Assembly: GCA_963971225.1 (NCBI GenBank)
Contig: OZ020269.1
Coordinates: 37,345,264 to 37,409,263 of the forward strand
Source: Melieria omissa
Taxonomy: Eukaryota > Arthropoda > Insecta > Diptera > Ulidiidae
Reading direction: 5' to 3'
DNA: 64,000 nucleotides
Both the position numbers and the translations under genes were made by a program. Of this stretch, positions 31,594 through 43,000 are shown piece by piece (within the stretch, counting starts at the first letter, position 1; each line of letters starts with the position of its first letter). The notes beneath the pieces are model-generated. The model made no database searches. It was given only the letters and a program-made list of their open reading frames with translations, and had not been told where the DNA came from.

Positions 31594-34500
31594 TTAACTG
31601 TTCATCTTCTTCAACAGCGCAAAGTAACTGTACGATGAGTTTACTATCTGGCGAAAGAATAATAAATTCATTTTTGATTGATCTTAAAGGGGGTCTAACA
31701 GCATATAAAAAACGCGAGGATAAGAATGAAGATTGTGTGTTCTTTGCAGTGGCGTCCCCAGGATTTCGGGAAGGGGGGGGATATGCAAAAAATCCAGTTT
31801 AACGCCATTTTTATACTTTCATCTTTGCGTATTATTTTTAATATATGTTGAATAAAATTGTATACATATATGTATACTAGGGCGGGTTAATTTTTTTTGA
31901 TGAAGCGTATAGCAAAAACGTAATCTATAGGTGATTCTGAGAAATTTTGCTCAAGAGACCATAGCTCTATGTCGGATTTGGGGCCCCCCCAAAATTTCAA
32001 AATAGATATTTTTCAATATATACATAGAATAATTTAATTAAATTCGTCATAAAATCGGATAGAGTTATAGTGGATTTCTCAATCTGAGCTTGTTTGAAAG
32101 GTATTTTTATCACCTTTCAGAATCTGTATTGATACCAATATTTTTTTTTTTTTTAGTAGACATATTAGGAATTTTTGGTCGAAAAATAGCCTAAAATGAA
32201 CTTTTAACTAATAAATTCCGAATTTTCTTCGATTTTTTTCGATAATTTTTTTTTTGCAGATTATGAAAGTTCAGATAATTCCAACAACAACTTTTATTAT
32301 GATCAATTTTTGGTTTTCGAACTCCTTTTTGTAGGAAAATCGATCTGAAAAAATCAACATTTTCAAGGTTTCAACAAAAAAACACTTTTTTTACATTTTT
32401 AATTCAATTTATTTTTAAATTTTGGGGGGCTCCAAATCCGACTTAGAGCTATGGTCTCTTGAGCAAAATTTCTCAGAATCACCTATAGATTACGTTTTTG
32501 CTATACGCTTCATCAAAAAAAATCGTTCCATACAATTTGACCTGCCCTAATGTATACATATAACATAAACTTCTTAAAGCAACAACTTTTAGTGACATGT
32601 ATTTTAAAGTCATAAAATCCCAACTAAAAAATTCAACTTTGTTTTGAGTTATTACATATTGAAAACACCTTCTAAAAGAATTACGAAAAACTCAAAAGAC
32701 GTATTTTAAAAAGCATAACACACCAGCTATGTAAAAGAAATCCAACATTTACAAAATGTGTGACGTTCTGAAATTTAATTATGATAGAGGTGACCATGTT
32801 TCCATGTTTACACACAATTCACCAAAAAAATGTAAGCGAATTTTTTTTTCAAATATCAACAGCTGATGCAGGGTTGGCATGAAGCCTGCGTTTGATTACT
32901 ACCTTGGTAAATAGTCGATACTTTTGGGAACACTGAAAATACAACTATTCTGCGAGAACAAATGCAATGCTGATTTTTTTAATCATTTATTCTTAACACT
33001 TCTGCGGGCATCCGGTTCTGGCCAGACCATATTGAACTTTGGATCCACTTTAGTAATGTTGTAATTAAGCTATCGAGCTCATATTTCATGATATCCTTAA
33101 CTGATCCTTTCTAAGCACAAAACCCAAAACCATGGCATGCATTTTCATACAAAATTGCCAGATATTTTCAGTATTTTTTTTGTTATTTTCGACGTAATTA
33201 TTGTCAGAATTGTTTATAAATATTTTTTTATTTTATATATATTTTTAACTAGGCTTTTCCATCTGACCCGATTTGAAGCATTTTTTTCGTGCCACCCCGT
33301 TAATAGTGACATAAATTAGCTGACGCAAAATGTACCTGGTTCAAGTGTTTTTCATTCGCCTTGGCTTTTATTTTCTTTGGGTTAATAAATTTGAATTTTT
33401 CTTGGAAAATAATATTGGAACATATTCAAAATTAATACTTATCCATTGTATTCATGGTTATGCCCGTGTTTTGGTGTCAATTCAATTACAATCCTGAAGT
33501 GAAGGAAGCATTTGTGGTCTTGTCGAGTCTGGTTTTTTATCAATTCGATTGGGTGTTTTCTGTGGCAGAGATGAAAGGAAGGAAATGCTATTTTGAGGAT
33601 CAGGTGGACATTGTTTTTGAACTTCGACGCTGGAGTTAAATCAGAGAAGAAAATTTCTCTAAAAAAATTGTCTAAGCAATAGCGGAAACTAATGCTTTAG
33701 AGCAAAGAATTTAAGATATTAAATAATTTGCTGCTAGAGGTAATAATAACGGTGCTGCCAGTTTCACGCTTTCTTTTGGCCCTGAACAAAACGAAGCTTC
33801 TGATACTGATAGAAAAAATGGTCGTTTAGATAGTTCAATGTGAAGATAGCGACACCGAAGGCGACAAGGAGATAGATATCCGGCCAGTTCAGCATGAACA
33901 ATAACATGTTGAGCGTGTTTTGCATATTTTTCTTTGGCAAAGCAGTTCAGAATTATTGACAGTGCAGGAATCCAGAAATAGATATATCAAAACGCGATTT
34001 GTGTGTGTCGAATGTAAAATCTCAATGTGGTTTAGTCATGATACTGCATTACATTGTTGAAATAATTGCATTGGTCAAGTAGTTGAAGTAGATCCATAAG
34101 TAACGCATTTTACATTAATACATTTTTTTTTTATTTTCTTGCTTTACTGTCGTTTTTTTTTATTTCAAAATTAATTCATTGAAGTTGAAACTCGCTATTT
34201 ACTTAATTATTCTAGGCAAGCAAAAGAAATTATTGTGTTCACACTTTCTGATTTTTTTATATCATTAACAACAATCCTTGACTATCCTCTTGCTCACATC
34301 ATGGTCTGGCCAGATCATGGGAGGTTCAATTATTAGGTTTTAAGTGGGTGATTACAGAAGAGATAAAGCAAATAGTAAAAATGTTTCACAATTCCATATT
34401 GTTATATCAAATTGCATAAATGAATTCTTCGACCAAGGGGGGGATCCATCCCCCTAATCGCCCCCCCTGGGGATGCCACTGGTTCTTTGTAATGGTAAAT

Positions 34501-35756
34501 TATATATGTATGTAACTCTAATGATCGTCTTAGGTAAAGCGATGGCATCAGTAATAATAATCTTACCGATGTGAATGCCGCTATGTTGAAAGAATAACAA
34601 CGATTTATGGTTTTGATACAAATCGGAATGTCGAATTGTGCCATCATAATCAACATCAGTTTTCTATTGACTTTACTGTAGTGCACCCATTCGGATGAGT
34701 ATAAGGCATAAGACAAATCCATACTCTTCAGTGACACCTCGTTAGCAAAGTAGCATAAAATGAAGATTTGAGTAAGCATACAAAGTTGATAGATCAGGTA
34801 TTTTATAAAAGTAACGTAGTCGCTGGGATCAGAGAGCTGGAAGACGAAGTTTGCGATTTAGCTTGAGATACTAAATATTGTAGTAAAGACCCGTTTGCGG
34901 TTGTACTTACAAAAGTCATCGCGTAGAAATTCGAAACAAGAACTAACACCGAACTCATTACTTGCACTGACATCGGAATACTAACAAGATCTTCCATAAT
35001 TCTTGTCATCCGCAATATTTTTACGTAATATCGTATACACTCCTTTAGTTGATGGTTTACTAACATCTGAGTGTTTTTATTGTTCCTGCCGACGTTCTCC
35101 AGACGATTTGACAGAATGTCAAGTTGCCCTTTTATATAAATGAAAAATGAGGCTCCAAGCGAATCGAAAGCAATATTTGAAAAACAGCAAAGTGATAGTG
35201 CGAAAACTTGATACACGTAAACAATTAGGAAACCCCAAGTTTTGTCGACGTTTATAGGTACATAAATTGAGAGCGGTAATGCTGAGCTGTCCACTATTAG
35301 CTGTGCCAAATACATCAAAATCAGGCTTGTTATAGATAGGCCCATATAGCTATTCCGCACGTGCCGACTAAGTTGCACTGCATGCGTGAATCTTACCATT
35401 TCTTGTGGTGTTGCTGGAAAATAGTCCGGCGAGTGCATCAGAGCGAAGAGCGCTATGTAGGACTTGCTTTTTATTCGGATTCTCACGAACTTGGCCATTA
35501 CGGCAATGGCCATTGCAAACAAGTAAAATACCTTGATGATCTCGTTCATGTCCGTGATGTTTCGAATGATTTGTGTACACATGCTAACATCGAAAATCAC
35601 CATCCAGACGACGGCGACGTGCCAGAAGTACACTCTGAAGGCAAGTTGGCAGCGTGGCGAGTAATGCTCGGACAAGTCGAACAAGCCCAAGCACTTGAAT
35701 ATCGCAAGTTGCACTTTGTAGAACGTATCTACCGCTCTTCTCGATTGCTCATCCAT
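31594..35756 (-). CDS. Odorant receptor, three exons, last intron invaded by transposons
   Basis: Insect odorant receptors are seven-helix ligand-gated channel subunits in olfactory neuron membranes, working with Orco. Exons: 35756-34911, 34836-34567 and 31647-31594, all phase 0, 389 residues in total, which is normal for the family. Donors are GTAAGT and GTAAGA; acceptors are TCTTCCAG and TTTCGCCAG. Hydrophobic segments occur throughout. The C-terminal signature is intact: Y-Q-L-C-M-L in exon 2, then I-K-T-I-N-R-C-Y-S-F-N and, in exon 3, S-S-Y-S-Y-F-A-L-L. No stops or shifts were seen, so the gene may still work if the 2.9 kb last intron is spliced. I did not assign an orthologue. Confidence 0.92.
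31878..32549. mobile_element. hAT-type MITE with inverted arms of about 130 bp
   Basis: 8-bp duplications ATGTATAC at 31870-31877 and 32550-32557. Ends TAGGGC. The arms share GATGAAGCGTATAGCAAAAA and AGAGCTATGGTCTC-like blocks. Noncoding. It is nested inside the element at 31747-34481. Confidence 0.88.
32997..34339 (+). mobile_element. piggyBac-type relic nested in the hAT
   Basis: TTAA at 32993-32996 on the left and a TTAA at 34340-34343 on the right, though the right end is diverged. A shared subterminal palindrome TCTGGCCAGACCAT occurs near both ends. Inside, an acidic stretch E-D-S-D-T-E-G-D-K (near 33840) and a zinc-binding-like R-F-V-C-V-E-C-K-I-S (near 33990) match the two extremities of a piggyBac transposase, with the core missing. 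Confidence 0.65.
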
Positions 35757-35814
35757 TTCAAATTCCCGAGCGACAGTCTATCCTTTTCCGAGTGCTGCTT
35801 TGCATTGTAATGGG

Positions 35815-35822
35815 CTTTTATG
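35815..35822 (-). promoter_or_regulatory. TATA-like element of the odorant receptor gene
   Basis: The minus strand reads CATAAAAG about 60 bp upstream of the ATG at 35756. Its spacing would place transcription start close to the coding region. Inferred from sequence only. Confidence 0.3.
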
Positions 35823-36448
35823 CCGTAGTTGCCCCAGATGTCGAATTGCAATTGTGGTAACCATCGCTAATGACTATTGGCAACGGTTAAGTGCATATAC
35901 ACAATTTACAACAATAATTAATTTGCAGTTTAGCATGATTTTCTGCTCATTACGAATTTGTCGTAAATTTTTTATAATCCATTAGCCGAAAAAAAATTAT
36001 GACAGGAGAATTACATAAAATTTTCTCTCTGATTACTTACTACTAGTAGGAGTTATCTAGAAACATTAACAATTGAATAAAAACGCTGCATAATCGCAGT
36101 GCGCTTTATTTATTTTTCCTTTAACCGTATACACAACTTTCTTACAAATTTGTTAAGCAATCGTATTAGCTAGAATAGGGTTTGAACAAAACAGATTTTA
36201 TTAAATTGGCATGAACTAGGCGAAGTGTTTGCTTAGTTATTAGTGTTTTTCGAATGTGCATTTTTTTTCACAACTAGCACATGTAAAGAGGAATTGTTGA
36301 AAATTCCCCGAATACGTACAGATATGCACATGTACATATATATGTAGATATTGCATGCATTTTTAAAAAGTGTTTTTACAGAGTTTGACGTTTTATATTA
36401 TGTTATTGTCGGAAAGAAATGCTGAAGATAGACAAGAATGATAATTTG
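35823..36448. other. Upstream region of the odorant receptor gene
   Basis: AT-rich, nonrepetitive, without open frames of note. Likely regulatory or spacer sequence. Confidence 0.3.
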
Positions 36449-36462
36449 TATACACGCTATAA

Positions 36463-36906
36463 GATTGGGTAGCGGGAGTCGAGCACTACCTGCCCGAGAC
36501 ACTGCGTCCAGTGTTGAACTATTGTGTCACGTCCCTTTATCTTACTGGAGGAGTTCGTATCCTCCAATATTATCCAGGAACTCCTCTATTTTTTTTTACT
36601 TAGATCAAATTCAGACAGATCCTTTGTCTGTATCAGTTCCTTTCCCAGTACCCGCTTTCTTGCATGTATGAGGGCGGTACATTCCGTTATGATGTGCACA
36701 GAAGTCTCCTCGTCTTCCATACAAAATCTGCATAGTTCGTTGTCCGTGATTCCCAGTCGCGCATATTTAGCAGACAGTGTCCGCTTAGGATCCCCGTCAT
36801 GAATCTAAGCTCTGCTCGGCTTAGCTCCAAGAGGTAATTAGATTTCTTTGCAGAGTAAACTGGAAAGAAGAGCTTGGAACAGCGTTGTCCCACTGTGTTC
36901 GACCAT
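36463..36906 (-). mobile_element. 5'-truncated LOA/R1-type LINE fragment
   Basis: Flanked by the 14-bp duplication TATACACGCTATAA (36449-36462, 36907-36920). The frame carries L-S-R-A-E-L-R-F-M-T-G-I-L-S-G-H-C-L, the block after RNase H in this LINE group, followed by a Cys-rich end with frame damage. Confidence 0.85.
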
Positions 36907-36920
36907 TATACACGCTATAA

Positions 36921-37179
36921 ACTCACAGAGCAAATGTTCGACGGTTTCCAAAAGGATATGGTAATATTAAAAAAGAATTTTACAGATTTGGCAATTAAAT
37001 AATTAGCTGAATTGGATCGAAGCAGGGACTTAACAATTATAAGTTTTTTAAGAAATTAATTGCAATGAACCTATTACAATGCAACATAAATTTTGTTTGT
37101 TGATTAAAATTATTATTTGCGACAATTAATTTTTGCATAATAACTGTTATGAGAAATAAATATTTTTTTATTCTCGATA
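36921..37179. other. AT-rich spacer
   Basis: No gene or clear repeat boundary is visible. Confidence 0.3.
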
Positions 37180-37818
37180 AAATAATAATTTATTTTGGGA
37201 TTTTTTTATTTACGTTGCCTCATAACTTTTATTTATGACTTTTTTTATTTACGTTACCGATAACTATTATTTTGAGAACATTTTTTTACGTTGCTTCATA
37301 ACTTTTATTTATGATTTTTTTTTCATTTACGTTGCCGATAACTATTATTTGAAAGAAAATATTTTTAACGTTGCCTCATAACTTTTATGAAAGAAAATGA
37401 AACTTTTATGCCTTACCACATTTTGATATGAATTGATTTTTAATTGATTATTTGATGATGATCGTTGGTGGAAATTAGGTTTCTGCAGTTAATTTGCGTT
37501 GGTCGATTTAAAACAATTAAAAATTTATTCATATCCAAAATGTGGTAATTCAACGTAAAACGTAAATGAAAAAAAAATCATAAATAAAAGTTATGAAGCA
37601 ACGTAAAAAAAAATCTCTCAAAATAATAGTTATCGGTAACGTAAACTAAAAAAAGTCATAAATAAAAGTTATGAGGCAACGTATATAAAAAAAAATCCCA
37701 AAATAATAATTACCGACAACAAAAAATATATGGGAATTCTTTGTAAGGTGCCACTCTTTGTAAGACCACGATTTCGACGTTCCAGCAATCCAAGCAACAA
37801 AATTCCTATTGTCACTTA

Positions 37819-38557
37819 AGGGGGTGTTCTGTAGTAACAGCTCGTTTTCTTAGGTGTTTTTTTAAATTCTACTGTGAAGTAACTATTCAATTTTTTTTTA
37901 TGCGGTTTTTTTCAATGTTTTATTATACTTTTAACTACAAAATTCAGTATAAGGTTTGAAAAAATATTGATTCGTTGCTGCACTGCAGCGCCGCAAAGTG
38001 ATGCCCTCCAAAAAAACATGCGTTGACGGTTCACACGATTGCTCCAGTCTGAGACATGGAAATCGGAAAATTTTTTTGTTGTAATCGAGTGCGATTATCG
38101 TCCGACGGGAGCTTTTTTGTTTTTCATCAAAATTCTCAAAATGGCGCGACTTGAAAGTAAAAATTGTTTTTTTCCCATTTTTTCAAATGAAAAAAATTTA
38201 TTTAACACTAACTAATAACAAAATCGAAAAAAACGCTCGTCGGACGATAGCGACAACTATTAGAAACATTAAAAAAAAAAAATTATCATAATCCGTCTAC
38301 TCAATCATTTGTAATCGTGTGAACCAGTTCGAAAAACATGGTTTCGGGAAAATGGAAAGCCGCCAAACACGGCGCGCCGTGAGCGCGCTGAAAGTACTGT
38401 GGAAATTCGGCGGAGCGCGTGACGAAACCTCCTTTACAAATGACTTTCCGGTCCGAATTCATCAAAGACCTTTTTTTATACGATAGATAACAACATTACC
38501 TGTTGAAAAATGCAAAAAAAATCGATTTTTTTTTAATTTTACTACAGAACACCCCCT
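37819..38557. mobile_element. TA-flanked MITE, nested
   Basis: Inverted ends AGGGGGTGTTCTGTAGTAA, flanked by TA at 37817-37818 and 38558-38559. Noncoding, with internal inverted segments around a TCACACGATT motif. It sits inside the element at 37731-39783. Confidence 0.88.
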
Positions 38558-39264
38558 TAAGGTATATATGTCAACATCAATTTTATTGTGGTTTTTGAGG
38601 GAACAGACGCAATAACACGGTCTGGGTAAATAAAAATGGCACATTTGGTTAAGAAAAAACATAAAAATGAAAACTGAAGGTTTTTCTTGCAGTGAAAAAT
38701 AAATTAAATACGCGCAAAAAACTAAGGTAAATATCAGTGTTCAACTTAGTTTTTAATGCTTTTTAATAATCCGAAATAAAATCCGAGCATATCGTAAGAG
38801 GAGAATATTTATTCAATAATTTCCAAAATGGCGTCAAAATGTAAAGTGCCACCTTTTTTTCTTTGTAAAGTTCCACCCCCTTGTTTCATTGTTTTGTAGT
38901 CCTATATCGGTAAAATGACTTTTTATTGTTCGGAATCTTTAAATTTTTCTCTAATCCTATCATGAGGAATAAATTAGTTCAGTTTTGTTTATTAATTTCC
39001 ATACAATTATTCGTTTTATTCGTTACCATTCAATTTGCATTTTGCTCTCGGTCATTTTCTATTCAATTCAAATTAAATTCAAAAATATTTCGTAAATTTT
39101 CCAAATCATGCATTTTTACTTAAGATTTTTACGTTTTTAGCGGTTTTTTTAGGGGGTGGCACTTTACGTTAAAACATTTAGGGTGTCGATTTTGAGCACT
39201 TTGGGAAATTGGCTGTAAAATTCGTATTTACGAAAAATTAAAATGAAGTGTTACCTTGGCTCAT

Positions 39265-39654
39265 GCGATTATCGGATCATATAGTAGGAAAAGATTCGAG
39301 GAATGTATGAGTTTATCAAAGAATAACCTGAGAATCATTACAGGTATCATGACAGGGCATTGTAGGCTGAACTATCACCTAAATAAACTAGGAATCCGTG
39401 CAAACGGACATTGCAGATTCTGTTCGCAGGAAAATGAAACTGCAATACACATACTAGGAGAATGCCCTGTACTTATGCATGATCGGAAGAAGCACCTAGG
39501 GGAATACCTCGTCAGAGGTGCGAACTGGAACTCCAGGGGTATAGGAGATATACTAAAGTTCCTTTCGGTAGTTGGGCTCACAGATGAACTGTGAATCCAT
39601 GAAGGGAGCACAATAGATCTTTAGGTCGCGGTGCACCAACCCCACTAATAATAA
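39265..39654 (+). mobile_element. 5'-truncated LOA/R1-type LINE fragment
   Basis: Flanked by the 13-bp duplication TACCTTGGCTCAT (39252-39264, 39655-39667). An open frame ends with the post-RNase H block I-T-G-I-M-T-G-H-C-R-L-N and a Cys/His cluster (C-R-F-C, H-I-L-G-E-C), then a short 3' UTR ending in AATAATAAT. Better preserved than the copy at 36463-36906. Confidence 0.88.
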
Positions 39655-40059
39655 TACCTTGGCTCATAGCTCTTTAAACCTTCTTTCCAACGGTATATTA
39701 ACATTGGCGATACGTTAATGTTAATATACGTAACGAGTTATGCGCAAAAAAGCTATGGGGTGGCACCTTACAAAGAATTCCCCTACTTATTACTTATAAG
39801 AGTTATTGTGCAACTCAAAAACATTAATTACATAATAATAGTTATAGGCGACGTAAAAAATTTATTTTTGGGATAAACTATTATAAAACAATATTTTTAG
39901 AAATTCCTTAAATAAGGGCCATTTTTTTATTCCCAAAAATGTGGATAATAATTATTAGGTCTCTGGATCGAAGGAAGAGCGCATTGTCGTGCGCATTGGG
40001 GGAATGCAATCAATTGAAGATGGGATATATAGATGCAATGCTACTTAATGACTACATCA

Positions 40060-43000
40060 CTAAATATCATTCTTATTTATCAATTTCATTACGACTTTTC
40101 CACTTTGTACTTCAAGAGCATAAAGACTGCCATCTTTTATCTCGTTATTCAAAACCTCATCCGTCACAGTCACATGTACGTTTGATGGCCCGGATACGAA
40201 GATGGAGCTTTTGTTGGTATCATTAAAGATGTTGGAGCCGCTTCCCGAGAATTTAGACTGCATGGTCCAGTTGCTATACATTAGACCATTTTCCAATGTG
40301 CCATTGGGAATGCCATTAGCGATCATATCATAAAATCCGGGTAGCTTGCAGAGTTTGTGCATGAGTTCTTTCGCGGTGTTGGCCACCAAGTAAATGGCAT
40401 TGTAGATGGTACCATCCATGCTGACAAAAATGGTTAAGCGTGGCGCGATTGCTCTAACGTAAGAAGAAAGATTTTTTTACTTATGCAATATTTTTTAAAT
40501 ATTATATTATGTATATATTTGTCATGTTTATCCAAAATAAAAAATACGTACTTAGCGCGCAAAATGTTGAACATACGAATTCCGTCGGCAAGACCACATA
40601 TTTGTATTAAATCATCTTTAGACATTCTATAAGAAGTACATTACATAAACAAGAAACTAAAATGCAATAAAACACACATTTCTATAATTTAGTTAGGATT
40701 AGGCAGTTAGAATTACGATTTACTGCAATCGTATCAAGACTTTGAACTTAGCGCATTTTATGTGAATCTATTAATTAAGAGTAATATAACTAAAGTAAAA
40801 GGCAAGCCGAATTCCGAATTTTAGACATAAAACTTACAGATTGTGTGCGTATACAGAATGTTAGAGTGAAGGCTTTAGGTTAGGCAAACATTTAAATATC
40901 AGAAGTAGTAAAAGTACTGAAAAATGCAACCATGTTGTTTGCGATACAGTTTTCTAACGGTGCCTGGCTGAACAAAACTTTTCTCAATGTGAAGTGTATA
41001 CCGATCAAAAGTGCGAAGAATATTTTATCAGTAGTGTGTAAATACATTTTTGCAATATAATCCGTAAGTAATTTAAACAAATTTTTAGTATTTTAACAAG
41101 CTTAATTATTGATTTTCATTATCGCTATAATACAAGGAACTACAAGGCTTTAAGTTCTAATCGTAAAATAATAGAATTTTACATAGCTCTTATTAGCACT
41201 TTGCAGATGTGAAACTTTCAATATATTTTTATGTGACTTATATTCCTCTATTGAACTTAATAATTGGATTTAAGTAATGCTTAAGATCAGAACAATATTT
41301 TTGTATGTTCCAAAATCTGAAATTACAAAAAAAAATTATCACGATATTACCGTACCCATATTTTGATTTCAGATAATCGAAGGTATGAGTCAGTCAATTG
41401 TAAAAAAAAGACGGCAATACACCAATGCTGACATGCAACTGGCGATTAAGCTTGTAAAACAAGATGAATACACAATATATGCTGCTAGCAAAAAGACAGG
41501 GGTGCCATGGAGCACTCTCTATTTAACTCAAAACAAAGAATCTTTGCACAAACTTGGCAAACCTTTTGCGTTGTCTTCAGATATGGAGATCAAATTAGTT
41601 AATTATATAAATAACATGCAAGAAATGGGATTTGGGCTGACGGTGTTCCAATTAAGAGAAATTGCTTATAAATTGGCCAAAACTGAAAATAGAGAACAAT
41701 TTCTTTCAAAACAAGAGGTGGCGTCGAAATGGTGGTGGAAATCATTTAAGGAACGGTATGGGCTAACTTTACGGGTGGCAGAAAATCTCTCTGCATACAG
41801 AGCATCTATGGCTAACCCCACAATGATAAGCGATTTTTATACGAAATTAGAAGCTCTAATGTTAAAATTGCGCATTAAGGATTGCCCTGACCATATTTGG
41901 AATTGTGACGAGACGGGGCTCAATTTTGTTACGGGGAAGGGAAAAGTTGTAGCGGCAGTGGGAAAAAGATATATTTATAGCCGAACTTACGCCGAGCGCG
42001 GTGAAAATCATACCATGATGGGTTGCATATGCGCAAATGGCACGTGGTGTTCGCTGGAATGATAACCTGAGAGAAAATGCAATGCCTAATTCAATGGTTA
42101 AACTTTCTCCTAAAGGCTGGATAACATCAGAAATTTTCTTAGAGTGGTTCCAATACTTTATCAAAGCTATTCCACGAGAAAGGCCCGTCATTTTGCTAAT
42201 GGATTCTCACTCGGCTCATGTAGGACCTCAAATTATTGATCTGGCTAAACAAAATTACATTTATCTTTTCACTTTAATATTCACATTTTGCAGCCGCTCG
42301 ATGTTGGTGTATATAAATCTCTAAAGCATAATTGGAATGAATCGGTTAAAGCTCACATGAAAAAAAATCCGACTACAAAACCAAGCAGAAGTGATTTCCA
42401 TGGTATATTAAATCCGGCATTCGCTAATGCGTTTTGTCACAAAAATATTGTTTCATCTTTTAAAAAGACCGGGATTTGTCCCATTGATAGTGACGCAATT
42501 AACGTAGCAGCACTTGTGCCATCTAAGGTCACTGACGAAAATTTTCAACAGACTGATTTGGCTAGCAAGAATACAGACATTCTTATTGTTCCAAAAGCAA
42601 ATGCCAAAAAACAGTTGCTAAAAGAAATTTGAGAAATTCATCCGCAAAATGTCTTAATGAAGAAACTTTAATCCAAATTGAACCAAGTAAAGATCCTTCG
42701 ACATCTCGAAAATGCAGAAAACGACAAAGCGCTTTGAACGACAAGAGTAACTCTGACGAATGGTGCTGCACTATTTGTAATGAATTTTTTTCTGACGATG
42801 TAGCAGCCAAGAATGGGAAAAAATGGATCCAATGTTCATATTGCATTCAGCCATATCACATTGAATGCTTAAGCAGCGTACCTGATGACGATGAAGCTTA
42901 TTTCTTTTGCGATGTTTGTTCCAACAATTTTTCTTAAGCCGAAACATTTGGTAGTGACTTTGTTCTCAACCTTTTCCTCGAAATTGAATTTGGCATTTTA

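Larger units (their letters stand above)
31747..34481. mobile_element. hAT-type element in the odorant receptor intron
   Basis: 8-bp duplications GTTCTTTG at 31739-31746 and 34482-34489. Inverted ends start CAGTGGCGTCCCCAGG and CAGTGGCATCCCCAGG with G-rich tracts inside. No hAT transposase is recognisable. It contains a second hAT-type MITE and a piggyBac relic. Confidence 0.92.
37731..39783. mobile_element. TA-flanked TIR element with GTAAAGTGCCACC repeats
   Basis: Inverted ends (G)GGGAATTCTTTGTAAGGTG, with TA at 37729-37730 and 39784-39785, as in the Tc1/mariner superfamily. Further GTGCCACC/GGTGGCAC motifs occur near 38850, 38870 and 39165. No transposase. It contains a MITE (37819-38557) and a LINE fragment (39265-39654). 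Confidence 0.8.
37180..39900. repeat. AT-rich foldback with repeated CATAACTTTTATTTATGA units, interrupted
   Basis: The left arm (37190-37400) carries two or three alternating units with CATAACTTTTATTTATGA and CGATAACTATTATTT. The right arm (37556-37725) is their inverse. Similar sequence resumes after 39784 (AATAATAGTTATAGGCGACG), so the element at 37731-39783 appears to lie inside it. Confidence 0.65.

Noticed and set aside
33454..33639. 61-codon plus-strand frame as a separate gene
   Set aside because: It lies inside the piggyBac-type relic, has no known motif and may be part of its decayed interior.
38926..39123. 65-codon hydrophobic plus-strand frame
   Set aside because: AT-rich, Phe/Ser-rich composition typical of chance frames, inside a MITE-like element.
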